A stretch of 9,534 nt of DNA from Candidatus Zixiibacteriota bacterium (GTDB lineage: Bacteria > Zixibacteria > MSB-5A5 > GN15 > JACZUZ01), in the NCBI GenBank assembly GCA_022572905.1, contig JACZUZ010000043.1, positions 1 to 9,534 of the forward strand. Reading direction: 5' to 3'. Both the position numbers and the translations under genes were made by a program. Below, piece after piece: positions 1 to 8,221 of this stretch (the stretch's first letter is position 1; the number at the start of each line of letters is the position of its first letter). The notes beneath the pieces are model-generated. The model was given only the letters and a program-made list of their open reading frames with translations, had not been told where the DNA came from and did no database searches.

Positions 1-84
1 CGCCGCGTCAATGTCTCTCAGGATTCTTCTGGGAATCGAGCGAACGTATATGGGCAAGAGCTAATTCGGCCCCGTGACTATTAG
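1..84 (+). CDS. possible 3' end of an upstream gene (partial)
   Basis: Two plus-strand frames are open from the left edge. Frame 1 runs to TAG at 82-84 and ends in residues ...YGQELIRPRDY; its stop shares a base with the GTG at 84, an arrangement typical of coupled genes. Frame 2 runs to TAA at 62-64 and ends in ...LLGIERTYMGKS. I cannot decide between them from so few codons and recognise neither. The tight packing of the next two genes makes an upstream operon member likely. A minus-strand reading here looks like a shadow. Confidence 0.3.
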   Translation, partial: RRVNVSQDSSGNRANVYGQELIRPRDY

Positions 85-944
85 TGATTGAAGCGAATAA
101 TGAAATGAAAACAATTAATTGGAACAAACTGGCCTCGCTTGATCGCCGCTGGATATATCTCTCCGTGGCGATTACGGTAACGATTCCAATTATTGTTCCT
201 GTGCATACTCCCATTGGCATCACACCTGAAGCGCAACAACTATATGACACCGTTGAGGCTATACCTGATGGCTCAACCGTAATGCTGACTTTCGATTACT
301 ACGCTTCCGCGCTTCCGGAAACCGAACCAGCGAGTCGCGCGGCGCTACATCACCTGTTTCGCAAGAATTGCAAAGTGCTGACAATGACTACGATTCCGCT
401 GGGAGGACCATCAATATCGGAGCGAGTGACACGTGATGTTGCCAAAGATTACAATAAAGTATACGGAGTTGATTTTGTGAATCTGGGTTTCAAGCCGAAT
501 TATGTGGCGGTTCTATCGGGGATGGGTTCGTCAATAAAGGCAATCTACCCCGCCGACAATAGTGGAACCCCGCTCGAACAGCTACCGATGATGGACGGTA
601 TAAACAACTACGATGAGATCGATTTTATATTCGTAGTCTCGGATAACGCGATTGTCGACTACTGGATCTCAATCGTAAATGCCCAATTTCATACTCCCGT
701 CGGAGCGGCTGTTACCGCGGTCAGCGCGCCCAAGTATTTTCCGTTTGTGGCGTCAAAACAGCTTCAAGGACTTCTTGGAGGCATGAAGGGCGCGGCGGAG
801 TATGAAATCCTCGTTGGCAAATCGGCATCGGCTGTGAAGGGTATGGACGCGCAATCGCTGGTTCATTTCCTGATAATCGCCATGGTAATCATGGGTAATG
901 TCGGGTATTTCATGAGTCGGAAAAAATCCGGAGTGGGAAGGTAA
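84..944 (+). CDS. conserved membrane-anchored protein of unknown function, first of a two-gene module
   Basis: The protein has 286 residues if it starts at the GTG at 84, or 279 from the ATG at 105; neither has a clear ribosome binding site. A membrane segment lies at about residues 22-40, just after the charged motif LDRRWIYL. A soluble domain of about 210 residues follows, and a second membrane segment lies at about 258-277 before a basic tail. The loop therefore probably sits outside the membrane, with both ends in the cytoplasm. The domain alternates strand-like and helix-like stretches (an alpha/beta impression) and has family-like motifs: LPMMDGINNYDEID at about 167-180, GLLGGMKGAAEYE at 229-241 and MDAQS near 254. 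I recall similar proteins beside the same partner in uncultured bacteria, but know no function. No catalytic motif stands out. It is followed after one base by its partner, so co-translation is likely. Confidence 0.85.
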   Translation: MIEANNEMKTINWNKLASLDRRWIYLSVAITVTIPIIVPVHTPIGITPEAQQLYDTVEAIPDGSTVMLTFDYYASALPETEPASRAALHHLFRKNCKVLTMTTIPLGGPSISERVTRDVAKDYNKVYGVDFVNLGFKPNYVAVLSGMGSSIKAIYPADNSGTPLEQLPMMDGINNYDEIDFIFVVSDNAIVDYWISIVNAQFHTPVGAAVTAVSAPKYFPFVASKQLQGLLGGMKGAAEYEILVGKSASAVKGMDAQSLVHFLIIAMVIMGNVGYFMSRKKSGVGR

Positions 945-945
945 G

Positions 946-1623
946 ATGACAGCGCCGATTACATTCGCCGACCATTTGGTTATCTGGATAATTGCGTTCT
1001 TCACGCTTTCCTTGTTTTCGTTTCTGTACAAGGACAATCCATTCTATAAATTAGCGGAGCATATTTTTGCAGGACTATCAGCCGGATATTTTGTGGGCCA
1101 ATATGGACCGGCGGTTATCTACACAATGATATTGGATCCGCTCTTAAAGGATTTCTGGGGGAATTTAGATCGGCTCATTCCGTTGGCGCTGGGTTTCCTG
1201 ATGTTTTCCCGCCTGACGCCAATCGGGCCAATTCCGGATATATCATGGTTGAGCCGCTGGGGACTGGCTATTGTAGTGGGAACAACCGCCGGAATTTTCA
1301 TCGTATCTCAGTTGCATGGCCTGGTGATGCCGCAGGTTAAGAGTACATTTCTCTCTCTTGACCCTTCACTGGGTACGGTGGATTTCCTCGCCGCGCTGTT
1401 AATGTTCCTGGGGGTCGTCTCAACTCTCATCTATTTCTACTTTTCCAAAGAGCATCGCGGCTTCCTCGGAGCGACCGCTCGATTGGGAATCTGGTTTATA
1501 ATGATCGCTTTCGGCGCTCAATTTGGATACACGGTCATGGCCCGCATATCCCTTCTGATAGGCCGCATGACATTCCTCATTGATGACTGGATTGGCGGTT
1601 CTATCGGGGCGCTTTTCAGTTAG
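946..1623 (+). CDS. polytopic membrane protein of unknown function, partner of the preceding gene
   Basis: This 225-residue protein is strongly hydrophobic. Membrane segments are likely at about residues 11-27, 38-60, 76-88 (short), 104-122, 147-166 and 178-197, giving five or six passes. The motif LYKDNPFYKLAEHIF near 27-41 puts charged residues at the edge of the second segment and looks like a family signature. The ATG at 946 follows a good Shine-Dalgarno sequence (GGAAGG, 936-941) that lies inside the end of the previous gene, and only one base separates that gene's stop from this start. The two products therefore probably form a membrane complex made in step. I see no transporter, protease or enzyme signature, so transport, scaffolding or secretion would all be guesses. 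The coding call is firm; the function is unknown. Confidence 0.85.
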   Translation: MTAPITFADHLVIWIIAFFTLSLFSFLYKDNPFYKLAEHIFAGLSAGYFVGQYGPAVIYTMILDPLLKDFWGNLDRLIPLALGFLMFSRLTPIGPIPDISWLSRWGLAIVVGTTAGIFIVSQLHGLVMPQVKSTFLSLDPSLGTVDFLAALLMFLGVVSTLIYFYFSKEHRGFLGATARLGIWFIMIAFGAQFGYTVMARISLLIGRMTFLIDDWIGGSIGALFS

Positions 1624-1831
1624 CCTGGCGTACGATCCAATCACTGCATGATTCAGACGCTGGCGCCGTACAGTTTGCCAGAGTTCCAAGCCGTCCATAT
1701 ATTACTGCCTTGGGGAAGGGCGCTTCCGGATGATAATAACTGCCCGGCGATTCCTTTCTAATAACCGCTAAATCGCGACACCCGAGAGCCCCAATCACGG
1801 CGCTTAAGAGCATAGAAGAGAGACGGCGATT

Positions 1832-2821
1832 TTGAAAATAATCATTCCAGCGGCGGGTGAAGGCACTCGCCTACGGCCCCACACGCTGACCAAATCCAAG
1901 CCTCTTCTACGTCTTGCGGGTAAGCGAGTAATAGACTTTGTCCTCCAACCGCTCCTCAGTTTGAATCCCAGCGAGGTTATTATGGTTTTGGGATATCGCG
2001 GCGAAGAGCTGGAAAAATATGTGCGCGAGAACTACGATTTTGAACTGACCACCGCAGTACAGCATCGTCTGCTCGGTCTTGGCTACGCGGTTCATCTCGC
2101 TTTAGAGAAAGTGAGTTCGGATGAGGAGATCATAATTCTTCTGGCCGATACAATAGCGCTGGCGGATTACGACAAATTTGTATCTCTGGGAGATAACGCT
2201 TTGGGGTTGATGAGCGCCGATGATCCCAAGCGCTTCGGGATCGCAACTATTAAGGATGGATTAGTGACTGAATTGGAGGAAAAACCGTCACAGCCAAAAT
2301 CGAATCTGGCGGTGATTGGTTTGTATTATTTTTCCAGTCCAACGAAACTAAAGCAAGCTCTCTCCCAACTGGTTTCCTCGGAAACTATGACCGCCGGTGA
2401 GATTCAATTGACCGACGCTCTCGCGAAATTGATTTCTGACGGTGAAAAGTTTTACTCGTTTGAGGTGGACAACTGGTTAGATAGTGGTAAGAAAGAGACA
2501 ATGTTGTCAACCAATGGAAAATTACTCACCATCGCGGGCGCTTCGGTAACATCCGAAAACGGTAACACGTATGACGGGCATGTTTGGTTATCTCCCAGGG
2601 CTAGAGTTTTCGACTCGAAGATAGGCCCAAACGTGTCGATATACGAGGAAAGCGAAATTCGCAATTCGAGTTTGACAAATTGTATTGTCGGAGCGGGAGT
2701 CAGGATAAATAATTCCAAATTGCATGACTCAATAGTTGGCGATAATTCTGTGGTTAACAATATGAGCGGTTCTGTTGATCTGGGAGATTATTCGGCCATT
2801 TCCGTCCCCTCGCGCAGCTAG
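1832..2821 (+). CDS. sugar-1-phosphate nucleotidylyltransferase with C-terminal beta-helix
   Basis: The enzyme (329 aa) should join a sugar 1-phosphate to a nucleoside triphosphate, giving an NDP-sugar and pyrophosphate in the cytoplasm. The N-terminal nucleotide-binding signature AAGEGTRLRP (residues 7-16) with KSKP (Lys23) begins right after the start codon, which supports the TTG at 1832. Other family marks are Asp106 (probable metal ligand, in LLADT rather than the usual GD), FGIA at 135-138, EEKP at 149-152, GEIQLTDAL at 189-197 and WLDSGK at 215-220. Residues from about 250 on carry imperfect hexapeptide repeats of a left-handed beta-helix, as in GlmU-like and archaeal sugar nucleotidyltransferases. 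The substrate cannot be read from sequence; glucose-1-phosphate with dTTP or UTP is the commonest case. It lies 208 bases after the membrane pair and is probably transcribed separately. The Shine-Dalgarno is weak (GAGAG, nine bases upstream). Confidence 0.88.
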   Translation: MKIIIPAAGEGTRLRPHTLTKSKPLLRLAGKRVIDFVLQPLLSLNPSEVIMVLGYRGEELEKYVRENYDFELTTAVQHRLLGLGYAVHLALEKVSSDEEIIILLADTIALADYDKFVSLGDNALGLMSADDPKRFGIATIKDGLVTELEEKPSQPKSNLAVIGLYYFSSPTKLKQALSQLVSSETMTAGEIQLTDALAKLISDGEKFYSFEVDNWLDSGKKETMLSTNGKLLTIAGASVTSENGNTYDGHVWLSPRARVFDSKIGPNVSIYEESEIRNSSLTNCIVGAGVRINNSKLHDSIVGDNSVVNNMSGSVDLGDYSAISVPSRS

Positions 2822-2843
2822 GCATCTTCTTGGATTCACGCTC

Positions 2844-2891
2844 TTTTAGAATTGAATTTTTTTAGAATTGCAGTTTTATAGAATAATATTT
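2844..2891 (+). repeat. three tandem 16-base elements upstream of metK
   Basis: The hexamer TAGAAT occurs at 2847, 2863 and 2879, exactly 16 bases apart each time. Units 1 and 2 (2844-2859, 2860-2875) share their first 11 bases, TTTTAGAATTG. Unit 3 (2876-2891) matches unit 1 at 12 of 16 positions. The array ends 31 bases before the metK ATG. The third TAGAAT also resembles a -10 box, with TTGAAT at 2852-2857 as a possible but badly spaced -35. A cluster of operator sites for a regulator of metK is the natural inference. In AT-rich DNA a chance origin is not excluded. Confidence 0.55.
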
Positions 2892-2922
2892 CAGAAGCGC
2901 AGAATGAAAGGACAGGAGTAAA

Positions 2923-4104
2923 ATGCAAGGCGTCTGCCTTTTTACATCGGAATCGGTGACAGAAGGTCATCCGGATAAGATGTGCGATCAGATTTCTGAC
3001 GCTATTCTTGATGACGCCCTGCGTCAGGACCCGGACTCACGTGTGGCCTGCGAAACATTTATAACCACCGGTCTGGTTGTTATTGGCGGAGAAATTACTA
3101 CCAGGGGACATGTTGATCTGCAAAAGGTAGTGCGCGCAACGATTCGCGATATCGGGTATGCCGATCCAAGATTCGGTTTTTCTTTTTTGAGTTGCGCTAC
3201 GATTAATGTAATTGATGAGCAATCTCCTGATATAGCGCAGGGTGTTGATACCGGTGGCGCGGGTGATCAGGGTATGATGTTTGGATATGCCTGCGACGAA
3301 ACCGAGGAGTTGATGCCCCTTCCGATTATGCTGGCGCACAAGCTTGCCATGCGACTTGCGCAGGTTCGCAAGAATGGTGAGCTAAGGTATCTCGGGCCGG
3401 ATGGCAAAACCCAGGTCACAGTCGAATACGAAAACGGCGCTCCCCGCCGCGTGGATACGGTCGTTATTTCCACCCAGCATACCGAAGATATTCTCGACAA
3501 AACAGGGAAGACGATCACAGATGACGCAAAACGTGAACTGATCGCTAAGATTATCAGCCCTATTATCCCTCCGGACATGATGGATGCGAACACCAAATTG
3601 CATATAAACCCGACGGGTAAATTTGTTATAGGAGGGCCTGCCGCAGACACAGGTTTGACCGGACGGAAAATTATTGTCGATACTTACGGAGGCTACGCTC
3701 CCCATGGCGGCGGCGCATTTTCGGGAAAAGATCCCACGAAGGTGGATCGAAGCGCAAACTATATGGCGCGCTATATTGCCAAGAATATTGTAGCCGCGGG
3801 TCTGGCCAGACGCTGTGTTGTTCAACTGGCATACGCTATTGGTGTGGCCGAGCCGGTGTCAGTCATGATCGACACTCTGGGATCGGGATCGGTGGATGAC
3901 TTAAAGATTTCAAAACTAGTTGCCGAGCATTTCGATCTGACTCCGTCAGGTATAATTGAAACGCTAAAGCTTAAAAGGCCCATTTATACCAAGACTGCGG
4001 CCTATGGGCATTTCGGGCGCACTGATCCTGATTTTACCTGGGAAAATACTGATAAAGCGGATGTCCTGCGCGAAGACGCAAAATCCGCTCTTGCGGCGTC
4101 ATAG
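2923..4104 (+). CDS. metK: S-adenosylmethionine synthase
   Basis: This cytoplasmic enzyme makes S-adenosylmethionine from methionine and ATP, releasing phosphate and pyrophosphate. At 393 residues it is close to the usual bacterial length (about 384 in E. coli). All family marks are present: TEGHPDK near residues 13-19 with the catalytic His16, the GGAGDQG loop at 111-117 (ATP/methionine site), the glycine-rich phosphate loop [16 protein letters not shown] at 262-277, and TAAYGHFGR at 358-366 near the C-terminus. The ATG at 2923 has AGGAG four bases upstream and AAAGGA ten bases upstream. ahcY lies 86 bases downstream, so SAM synthesis and removal of its by-product are encoded together. The 101-base leader is too AT-rich and too short for a recognisable SAM riboswitch and instead carries the 16-base repeats. 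Identification is firm. Confidence 0.97.
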   Translation: MQGVCLFTSESVTEGHPDKMCDQISDAILDDALRQDPDSRVACETFITTGLVVIGGEITTRGHVDLQKVVRATIRDIGYADPRFGFSFLSCATINVIDEQSPDIAQGVDTGGAGDQGMMFGYACDETEELMPLPIMLAHKLAMRLAQVRKNGELRYLGPDGKTQVTVEYENGAPRRVDTVVISTQHTEDILDKTGKTITDDAKRELIAKIISPIIPPDMMDANTKLHINPTGKFVIGGPAADTGLTGRKIIVDTYGGYAPHGGGAFSGKDPTKVDRSANYMARYIAKNIVAAGLARRCVVQLAYAIGVAEPVSVMIDTLGSGSVDDLKISKLVAEHFDLTPSGIIETLKLKRPIYTKTAAYGHFGRTDPDFTWENTDKADVLREDAKSALAAS

Positions 4105-4131
4105 ATTTAGAAATTAGCGGTGACAATGAAT

Positions 4132-4160
4132 TTGTATTAGATATTATTCAATGCTATTAA
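4132..4160 (+). promoter_or_regulatory. possible sigma70-type promoter for ahcY
   Basis: TTGTAT (4132-4137) and TATTAA (4155-4160) are separated by exactly 17 bases in the AT-rich gap between metK and ahcY. They match the consensus at 3 of 6 and 4 of 6 positions. Transcription would start about 23 bases before the ahcY ATG. ahcY may equally be read from the metK transcript, since I see no terminator in this gap. Confidence 0.3.
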
Positions 4161-4166
4161 ACTTAA

Positions 4167-5525
<1,359 letters not shown>

Positions 5526-5536
5526 TTGAAAGATTA

Positions 5537-5558
5537 TCTTAGAGAACTCTGTCTAAGA
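5537..5558 (+). terminator. weak hairpin just after ahcY
   Basis: A perfect 7-bp inverted repeat, TCTTAGA (5537-5543) and TCTAAGA (5552-5558), encloses an 8-base loop 11 bases after the ahcY stop. The stem is AU-rich and the following bases (GTTATTTGT) are only loosely T-rich. It may help protect the 3' end of the transcript rather than terminate on its own. Confidence 0.3.
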
Positions 5559-5569
5559 GTTATTTGTAT

Positions 5570-5603
5570 AAAAAAAGACGCGCAAACCAGCGCGTCTCTT
5601 TTT
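5570..5603. terminator. bidirectional intrinsic terminator between ahcY and the DUF4234 gene
   Basis: The stem is GACGCGC (5577-5583) with GCGCGTC (5590-5596) around a 6-base loop (AAACCA). A run of seven A lies on the left (5570-5576) and TCTTTTT on the right. It therefore reads as a GC-rich hairpin followed by a U tract on both strands. It closes the ahcY transcript on plus and the DUF4234 transcript on minus; the minus gene's stop is 19 bases away. Confidence 0.88.
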
Positions 5604-5622
5604 ATTCATTCTTGCTTGTCTA

Positions 5623-6000
5623 TCAGGTCTGACTCGGCCAGCCGTATGTGGCTCTCTTGTTCAATTCGGTTTGAACAATGAACCACACGGCAGGTGAGAA
5701 AAATAACCAGAGAAGAAAAAGAATCCAGCGGTTCAGGCGCTCCGAACTTATTTTTTCAAATACCTCTCCGTACTTGTAATGCGAATAGATCGCTCCGAAG
5801 GGCACAAAAAGCAGTACTGTCAATAACGTCGGACTGATTTCCGTATCTCCCGCTAATCCTTTGATCTCTGTTACTGTCTGGTAAAACCAGTAAATCACAT
5901 AGATTCCAAGTGTAACTATAACCAGAACGACCTGAATCCACATCTCCCGATACTTAACATTGGCTTGCGCGTTGGCTTGTACGCCGGATTGTGTTTGCAT
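5623..6000 (-). CDS. DUF4234-type small membrane protein
   Basis: This 125-residue protein has three likely membrane segments at about residues 21-40, 57-74 and 91-109, with a polar, Gln/Ala-rich N-terminus. The stretch TLGIYVIYWFYQTVTEIK (30-47) and the ending VQTELNKRA are the pattern I know from the DUF4234 family, whose function is not established. It starts at 6000 (ATG) with AAAGGA four bases upstream. It lies 47 bases downstream of the peptidase gene on the same strand, with no obvious GC-rich terminator between, so the two may share a transcript. The shared bidirectional terminator follows its stop. Assignment to the family rests on motif memory only; the membrane topology is clear from hydrophobicity. 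Confidence 0.82.
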   Translation of the reverse strand: MQTQSGVQANAQANVKYREMWIQVVLVIVTLGIYVIYWFYQTVTEIKGLAGDTEISPTLLTVLLFVPFGAIYSHYKYGEVFEKISSERLNRWILFLLWLFFSPAVWFIVQTELNKRATYGWPSQT

Positions 6001-6034
6001 TTGATCCTTTTTTTCAGCTTACGAAATTCTTACT

Positions 6035-6058
6035 ATTTCAAATGACATTATTTGAAAT
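6035..6058. repeat. perfect 9-bp inverted repeat overlapping the peptidase stop codon
   Basis: ATTTCAAAT (6035-6043) and ATTTGAAAT (6050-6058) are exact reverse complements around a 6-base spacer that includes part of the TAA stop. It sits 35 bases upstream of the DUF4234 start on the minus strand. It could be an operator for that gene or an mRNA processing/pausing hairpin. The stem is AU-rich and has no U tract after it, so a classical terminator is unlikely. Confidence 0.45.
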
Positions 6059-7832
6059 GAATAGGATATTTGATTCTCTTGCCCTCGCGTTCGACGATAA
6101 CACTCGTTGAGTCTCCTTTCCGAAATCGGCTCAGGGCGGTCATATAGGCGTAAATATCGTCTATTGTGTAGCCACCCATCTGTACAATTACATCTCCGGC
6201 CAAAAGTCCGGCGATTCCGGCGGGCTTGCCCTCCGTGACTCCATCAAGGCGAAGGCCCTTCACTTCTGTAAGATAATCGGGCATTACGCCGAGGGTAACA
6301 GTAAAACGCGGTGACGCTCCCGGAGCGTCGTCTTTTGTTTTAGAGAATTCCAATTTGTCTTTTCCATTGGCGAATCTATCCACCAGCTCCGCAATAAATT
6401 CCAGAACCTCCGCCTCCGCTTCGGCGTCAATTTTCTCTATATCATCCGAGGGTTTATGATAGTCCTGATGTGAGCCGGTAAAGAAATGCAATACTGGAAT
6501 ACCCGCGTTGTAAAAAGCGGTGTGGTCAGACGGTCCGATACCCGATTTTTTGGTGTTCAGTTTGAAATCACTCAAAGTATCATACGCGTTGAAATACTTC
6601 GAAAATGCAGGAGAGGTTCCGACTCCAAACACTCCCAGCCCTTTTTCTTCGCGCTCAAGTCTTCCAATCATATCCATATTGATCATGAGCGACACCTTCT
6701 CTATATCTATAGTTGGATTCTTAACAAAATAGTTTGAACCCAGAAGCCCGCTTTCCTCACCTGTGAAAGTTATGAACAGGAGCGAATAATCAAGATCGTT
6801 TTGCCTGCTCTTGAAGTGACGCGCCAGTTCAATCACGCCAACCGTTCCGCTGGCGTTGTCATCAGCGCCATTATGTATCAGCCGATCCGAACCGGCGTAA
6901 AGCGATCCTGATCCCTTTCCGCCATAACCCAGGTGGTCAAAATGCGCGCCTATTACCACATAGCGCTCATCAGCTCCCACTTTGCCGCCTTTGACTGTTC
7001 CCAGGACATTGATCCCTGTGTTCTTCCTTCTGATCAGGTCAACATTACCTGAGAATTCAGACTGCGCCAAGGCTTCCGGCGTTGGACGGTCCTGGTTGAA
7101 GATCGTTCTCTTCAGGAAAATAATTGGAATATCCTTTTCGCTGACTCGCCTCCTTCGGAGAGCAGGCATATCTTCATCCTCGCCTTCGGGCGTGAAAAAG
7201 AAAACACCTTTGGCTCCTCTCTTCAGGGCTTCCGCAATTTTTGAATCGAGGGAGGCGTGATTCGCATACGGGCCATGCGGATCATCGTCGGGGGCGAAAC
7301 GTTTGATCAAGACCGCTTTGCCCTCGACATCTTTTCGCTCATAGTCATGATGTTCCATGCTATCCTGCTCAATCCCATAGCCAACATATACCAGCTGATC
7401 AAATTTGAATGATCCGTTAAGAGAATTCTTCAAGGGACGAAAATCGTCTTCAAGTATATATTTCTGGCCGTCGACAACCAGAGAATTTTCTTTCCCGATA
7501 TCAATTCTCTCGGTGAATTCCAACGGCTGATACCATGATCCGTTGGTTCCGGCTGGGTCAAGGCCAATTGAACTAAACTGGCGACGGATGTAGGAGGCCG
7601 CTTTTATCTCTGACGCTGAGCCAACCTTACGGCCTTCGAGTGAGTCGTGGGCCAGAATTGAAATACCATCAAGAATGCGTTCCGGACTGATTTCCGCAAA
7701 GAGAGAAGAGGGCGCTATTAAACAAAGCAGCATGGAGATTGCCGATAAGAACTGTCGGCGACACTTGATGAGACACCAATGTGTTTTTGACTTTCGCTTT
7801 CCATAGATACTGTCCGAAGTAATTATTGTCAT
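6048..7832 (-). CDS. secreted M28-family zinc aminopeptidase with PA and PDZ domains
   Basis: From the preferred start the protein has 594 residues. A Sec signal with a long basic n-region precedes the core LSAISMLLCLIAPSS and a cut after SLFA, near residue 46. A PA-like insert spans about 141-271. The M28 catalytic domain shows the two-zinc ligand set: HFDH (His297, catalytic Asp299), GADDNASG (Asp324), GEESG (catalytic Glu359, ligand Glu360), NMDMIG (Asp387) and DYHKPSDD (His459). A PDZ domain fills about 508-594. It should remove N-terminal residues from peptides in the periplasm or outside the cell. The frame is open to 7994, but the ATG at 7832 has GAGG five bases upstream, while the 7994 and 7850 starts have poorer sites and the extra residues look non-coding. 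The DUF4234 gene follows it. Confidence 0.92.
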   Translation of the reverse strand: MTIITSDSIYGKRKSKTHWCLIKCRRQFLSAISMLLCLIAPSSLFAEISPERILDGISILAHDSLEGRKVGSASEIKAASYIRRQFSSIGLDPAGTNGSWYQPLEFTERIDIGKENSLVVDGQKYILEDDFRPLKNSLNGSFKFDQLVYVGYGIEQDSMEHHDYERKDVEGKAVLIKRFAPDDDPHGPYANHASLDSKIAEALKRGAKGVFFFTPEGEDEDMPALRRRRVSEKDIPIIFLKRTIFNQDRPTPEALAQSEFSGNVDLIRRKNTGINVLGTVKGGKVGADERYVVIGAHFDHLGYGGKGSGSLYAGSDRLIHNGADDNASGTVGVIELARHFKSRQNDLDYSLLFITFTGEESGLLGSNYFVKNPTIDIEKVSLMINMDMIGRLEREEKGLGVFGVGTSPAFSKYFNAYDTLSDFKLNTKKSGIGPSDHTAFYNAGIPVLHFFTGSHQDYHKPSDDIEKIDAEAEAEVLEFIAELVDRFANGKDKLEFSKTKDDAPGASPRFTVTLGVMPDYLTEVKGLRLDGVTEGKPAGIAGLLAGDVIVQMGGYTIDDIYAYMTALSRFRKGDSTSVIVEREGKRIKYPIHFK

Positions 7833-7887
7833 CATAACCTCTATATTCATTAGCTCTTCTGATATCGCACATACTGCACTTAATTCA

Positions 7888-7916
7888 AAATTACACTCAA
7901 ACTCAGTTTTTCGCAA
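7888..7916 (-). promoter_or_regulatory. possible promoter for the peptidase gene
   Basis: On the minus strand TTGCGA (7911-7916) can serve as a -35 box, with either TAATTT (7888-7893, 17-base spacer) or TGTAAT (7890-7895, 15-base spacer) as -10. Transcription would start about 50 bases before the ATG at 7832. The hexamers are imperfect. The TTCA-N3-TGAAA dyads lie immediately upstream, where an activator would bind. Confidence 0.25.
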
Positions 7917-7926
7917 GTATGCTTGT

Positions 7927-7971
7927 TTCAACATGAAATGATTTCTTGCATTACGCCTGTTCAATCTGAAA
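7927..7971. repeat. two TTCA-N3-TGAAA dyads 33 bases apart
   Basis: TTCAacaTGAAA (7927-7938) and TTCAatcTGAAA (7960-7971) share the same short dyad with different 3-base centres. Their 33-base spacing is about three helical turns, so two bound proteins would lie on the same face of the DNA. A pair of regulator sites for the peptidase (or for both divergent genes) is the inference. Confidence 0.4.
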
Positions 7972-8035
7972 CAAATCGACTCAGGCCATGTCAAGCATAA
8001 ATTACAAACAATCTTCGCTTTGATCTAAAGTATTA

Positions 8036-8062
8036 ATTATAGCAGTCGAAAACATCTGCTAT
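8036..8062. promoter_or_regulatory. 7-bp dyad overlapping a perfect minus-strand TATAAT
   Basis: ATAGCAG (8039-8045) and CTGCTAT (8056-8062) form a perfect inverted repeat around a 10-base spacer. Bases 8036-8041 read TATAAT on the minus strand and overlap the left arm, but I find no good -35 at the right distance. The arrangement suits an operator that blocks a promoter, or an RNA hairpin. A start here would give the peptidase an mRNA leader of about 200 bases. Confidence 0.35.
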
Positions 8063-8141
8063 GGGGATAGTTTTCTAGTTCTGCCGTGATGGAAGTCTGC
8101 GTTTGATGAATGCGGCGCTTTTATATGTGTAGTGGCGGAAT

Positions 8142-8158
8142 TGCAAATAAATGCAAAT
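8142..8158 (+). repeat. TGCAAAT direct repeat, 10-base period
   Basis: TGCAAAT occurs at 8142-8148 and again at 8152-8158, one helical turn apart, just upstream of and touching the candidate -35 box of the porin promoter. It could be a regulator site; in AT-rich DNA two 7-mers may also be chance. Confidence 0.25.
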
Positions 8159-8186
8159 TGGGTAAGAGAAAAAATAAGAATATATG
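8158..8186 (+). promoter_or_regulatory. possible promoter for the porin gene
   Basis: TTGGGT (8158-8163) and TATATG (8181-8186) are separated by 17 bases. They match the consensus at 3 of 6 and 4 of 6 positions. Transcription would start about 30 bases before the GTG start. This is weak evidence, strengthened only by the correct spacing and position. Confidence 0.25.
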
Positions 8187-8221
8187 AATTGGGTGAAGTG
8201 TCAGGATACGAATGAGGCAAC

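Larger units (their letters stand above)
7833..8221. other. 389-base divergent intergenic region
   Basis: This region separates the minus-strand peptidase start from the plus-strand porin start. It is AT-richer than the flanking genes. I see no convincing gene in it; the peptidase frame stays open to 7994 and a minus-strand frame (8059-8427) overlaps the porin, but neither has a good start site. It holds candidate promoters in both directions, two matching TTCA-N3-TGAAA dyads, a 7-bp dyad over a perfect minus-strand TATAAT, and a TGCAAAT direct repeat, each listed separately. Confidence 0.7.

Noticed and set aside
1714..1727. Small hairpin GGAAG-GGCG-CTTCC as a terminator after the membrane pair
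   Set aside because: The stem is only 5 bp and no T run follows.
3267..3825. Two long minus-strand frames antisense to metK (100+ codons each)
   Set aside because: They overlap each other and conserved metK motifs, with no start signal or recognisable domain.
7850..7994. Longer peptidase starts (ATG at 7994 and 7850)
   Set aside because: They lack a good Shine-Dalgarno at the right distance, and the added residues look like translated intergenic DNA. The ATG at 7832 has GAGG five bases upstream.
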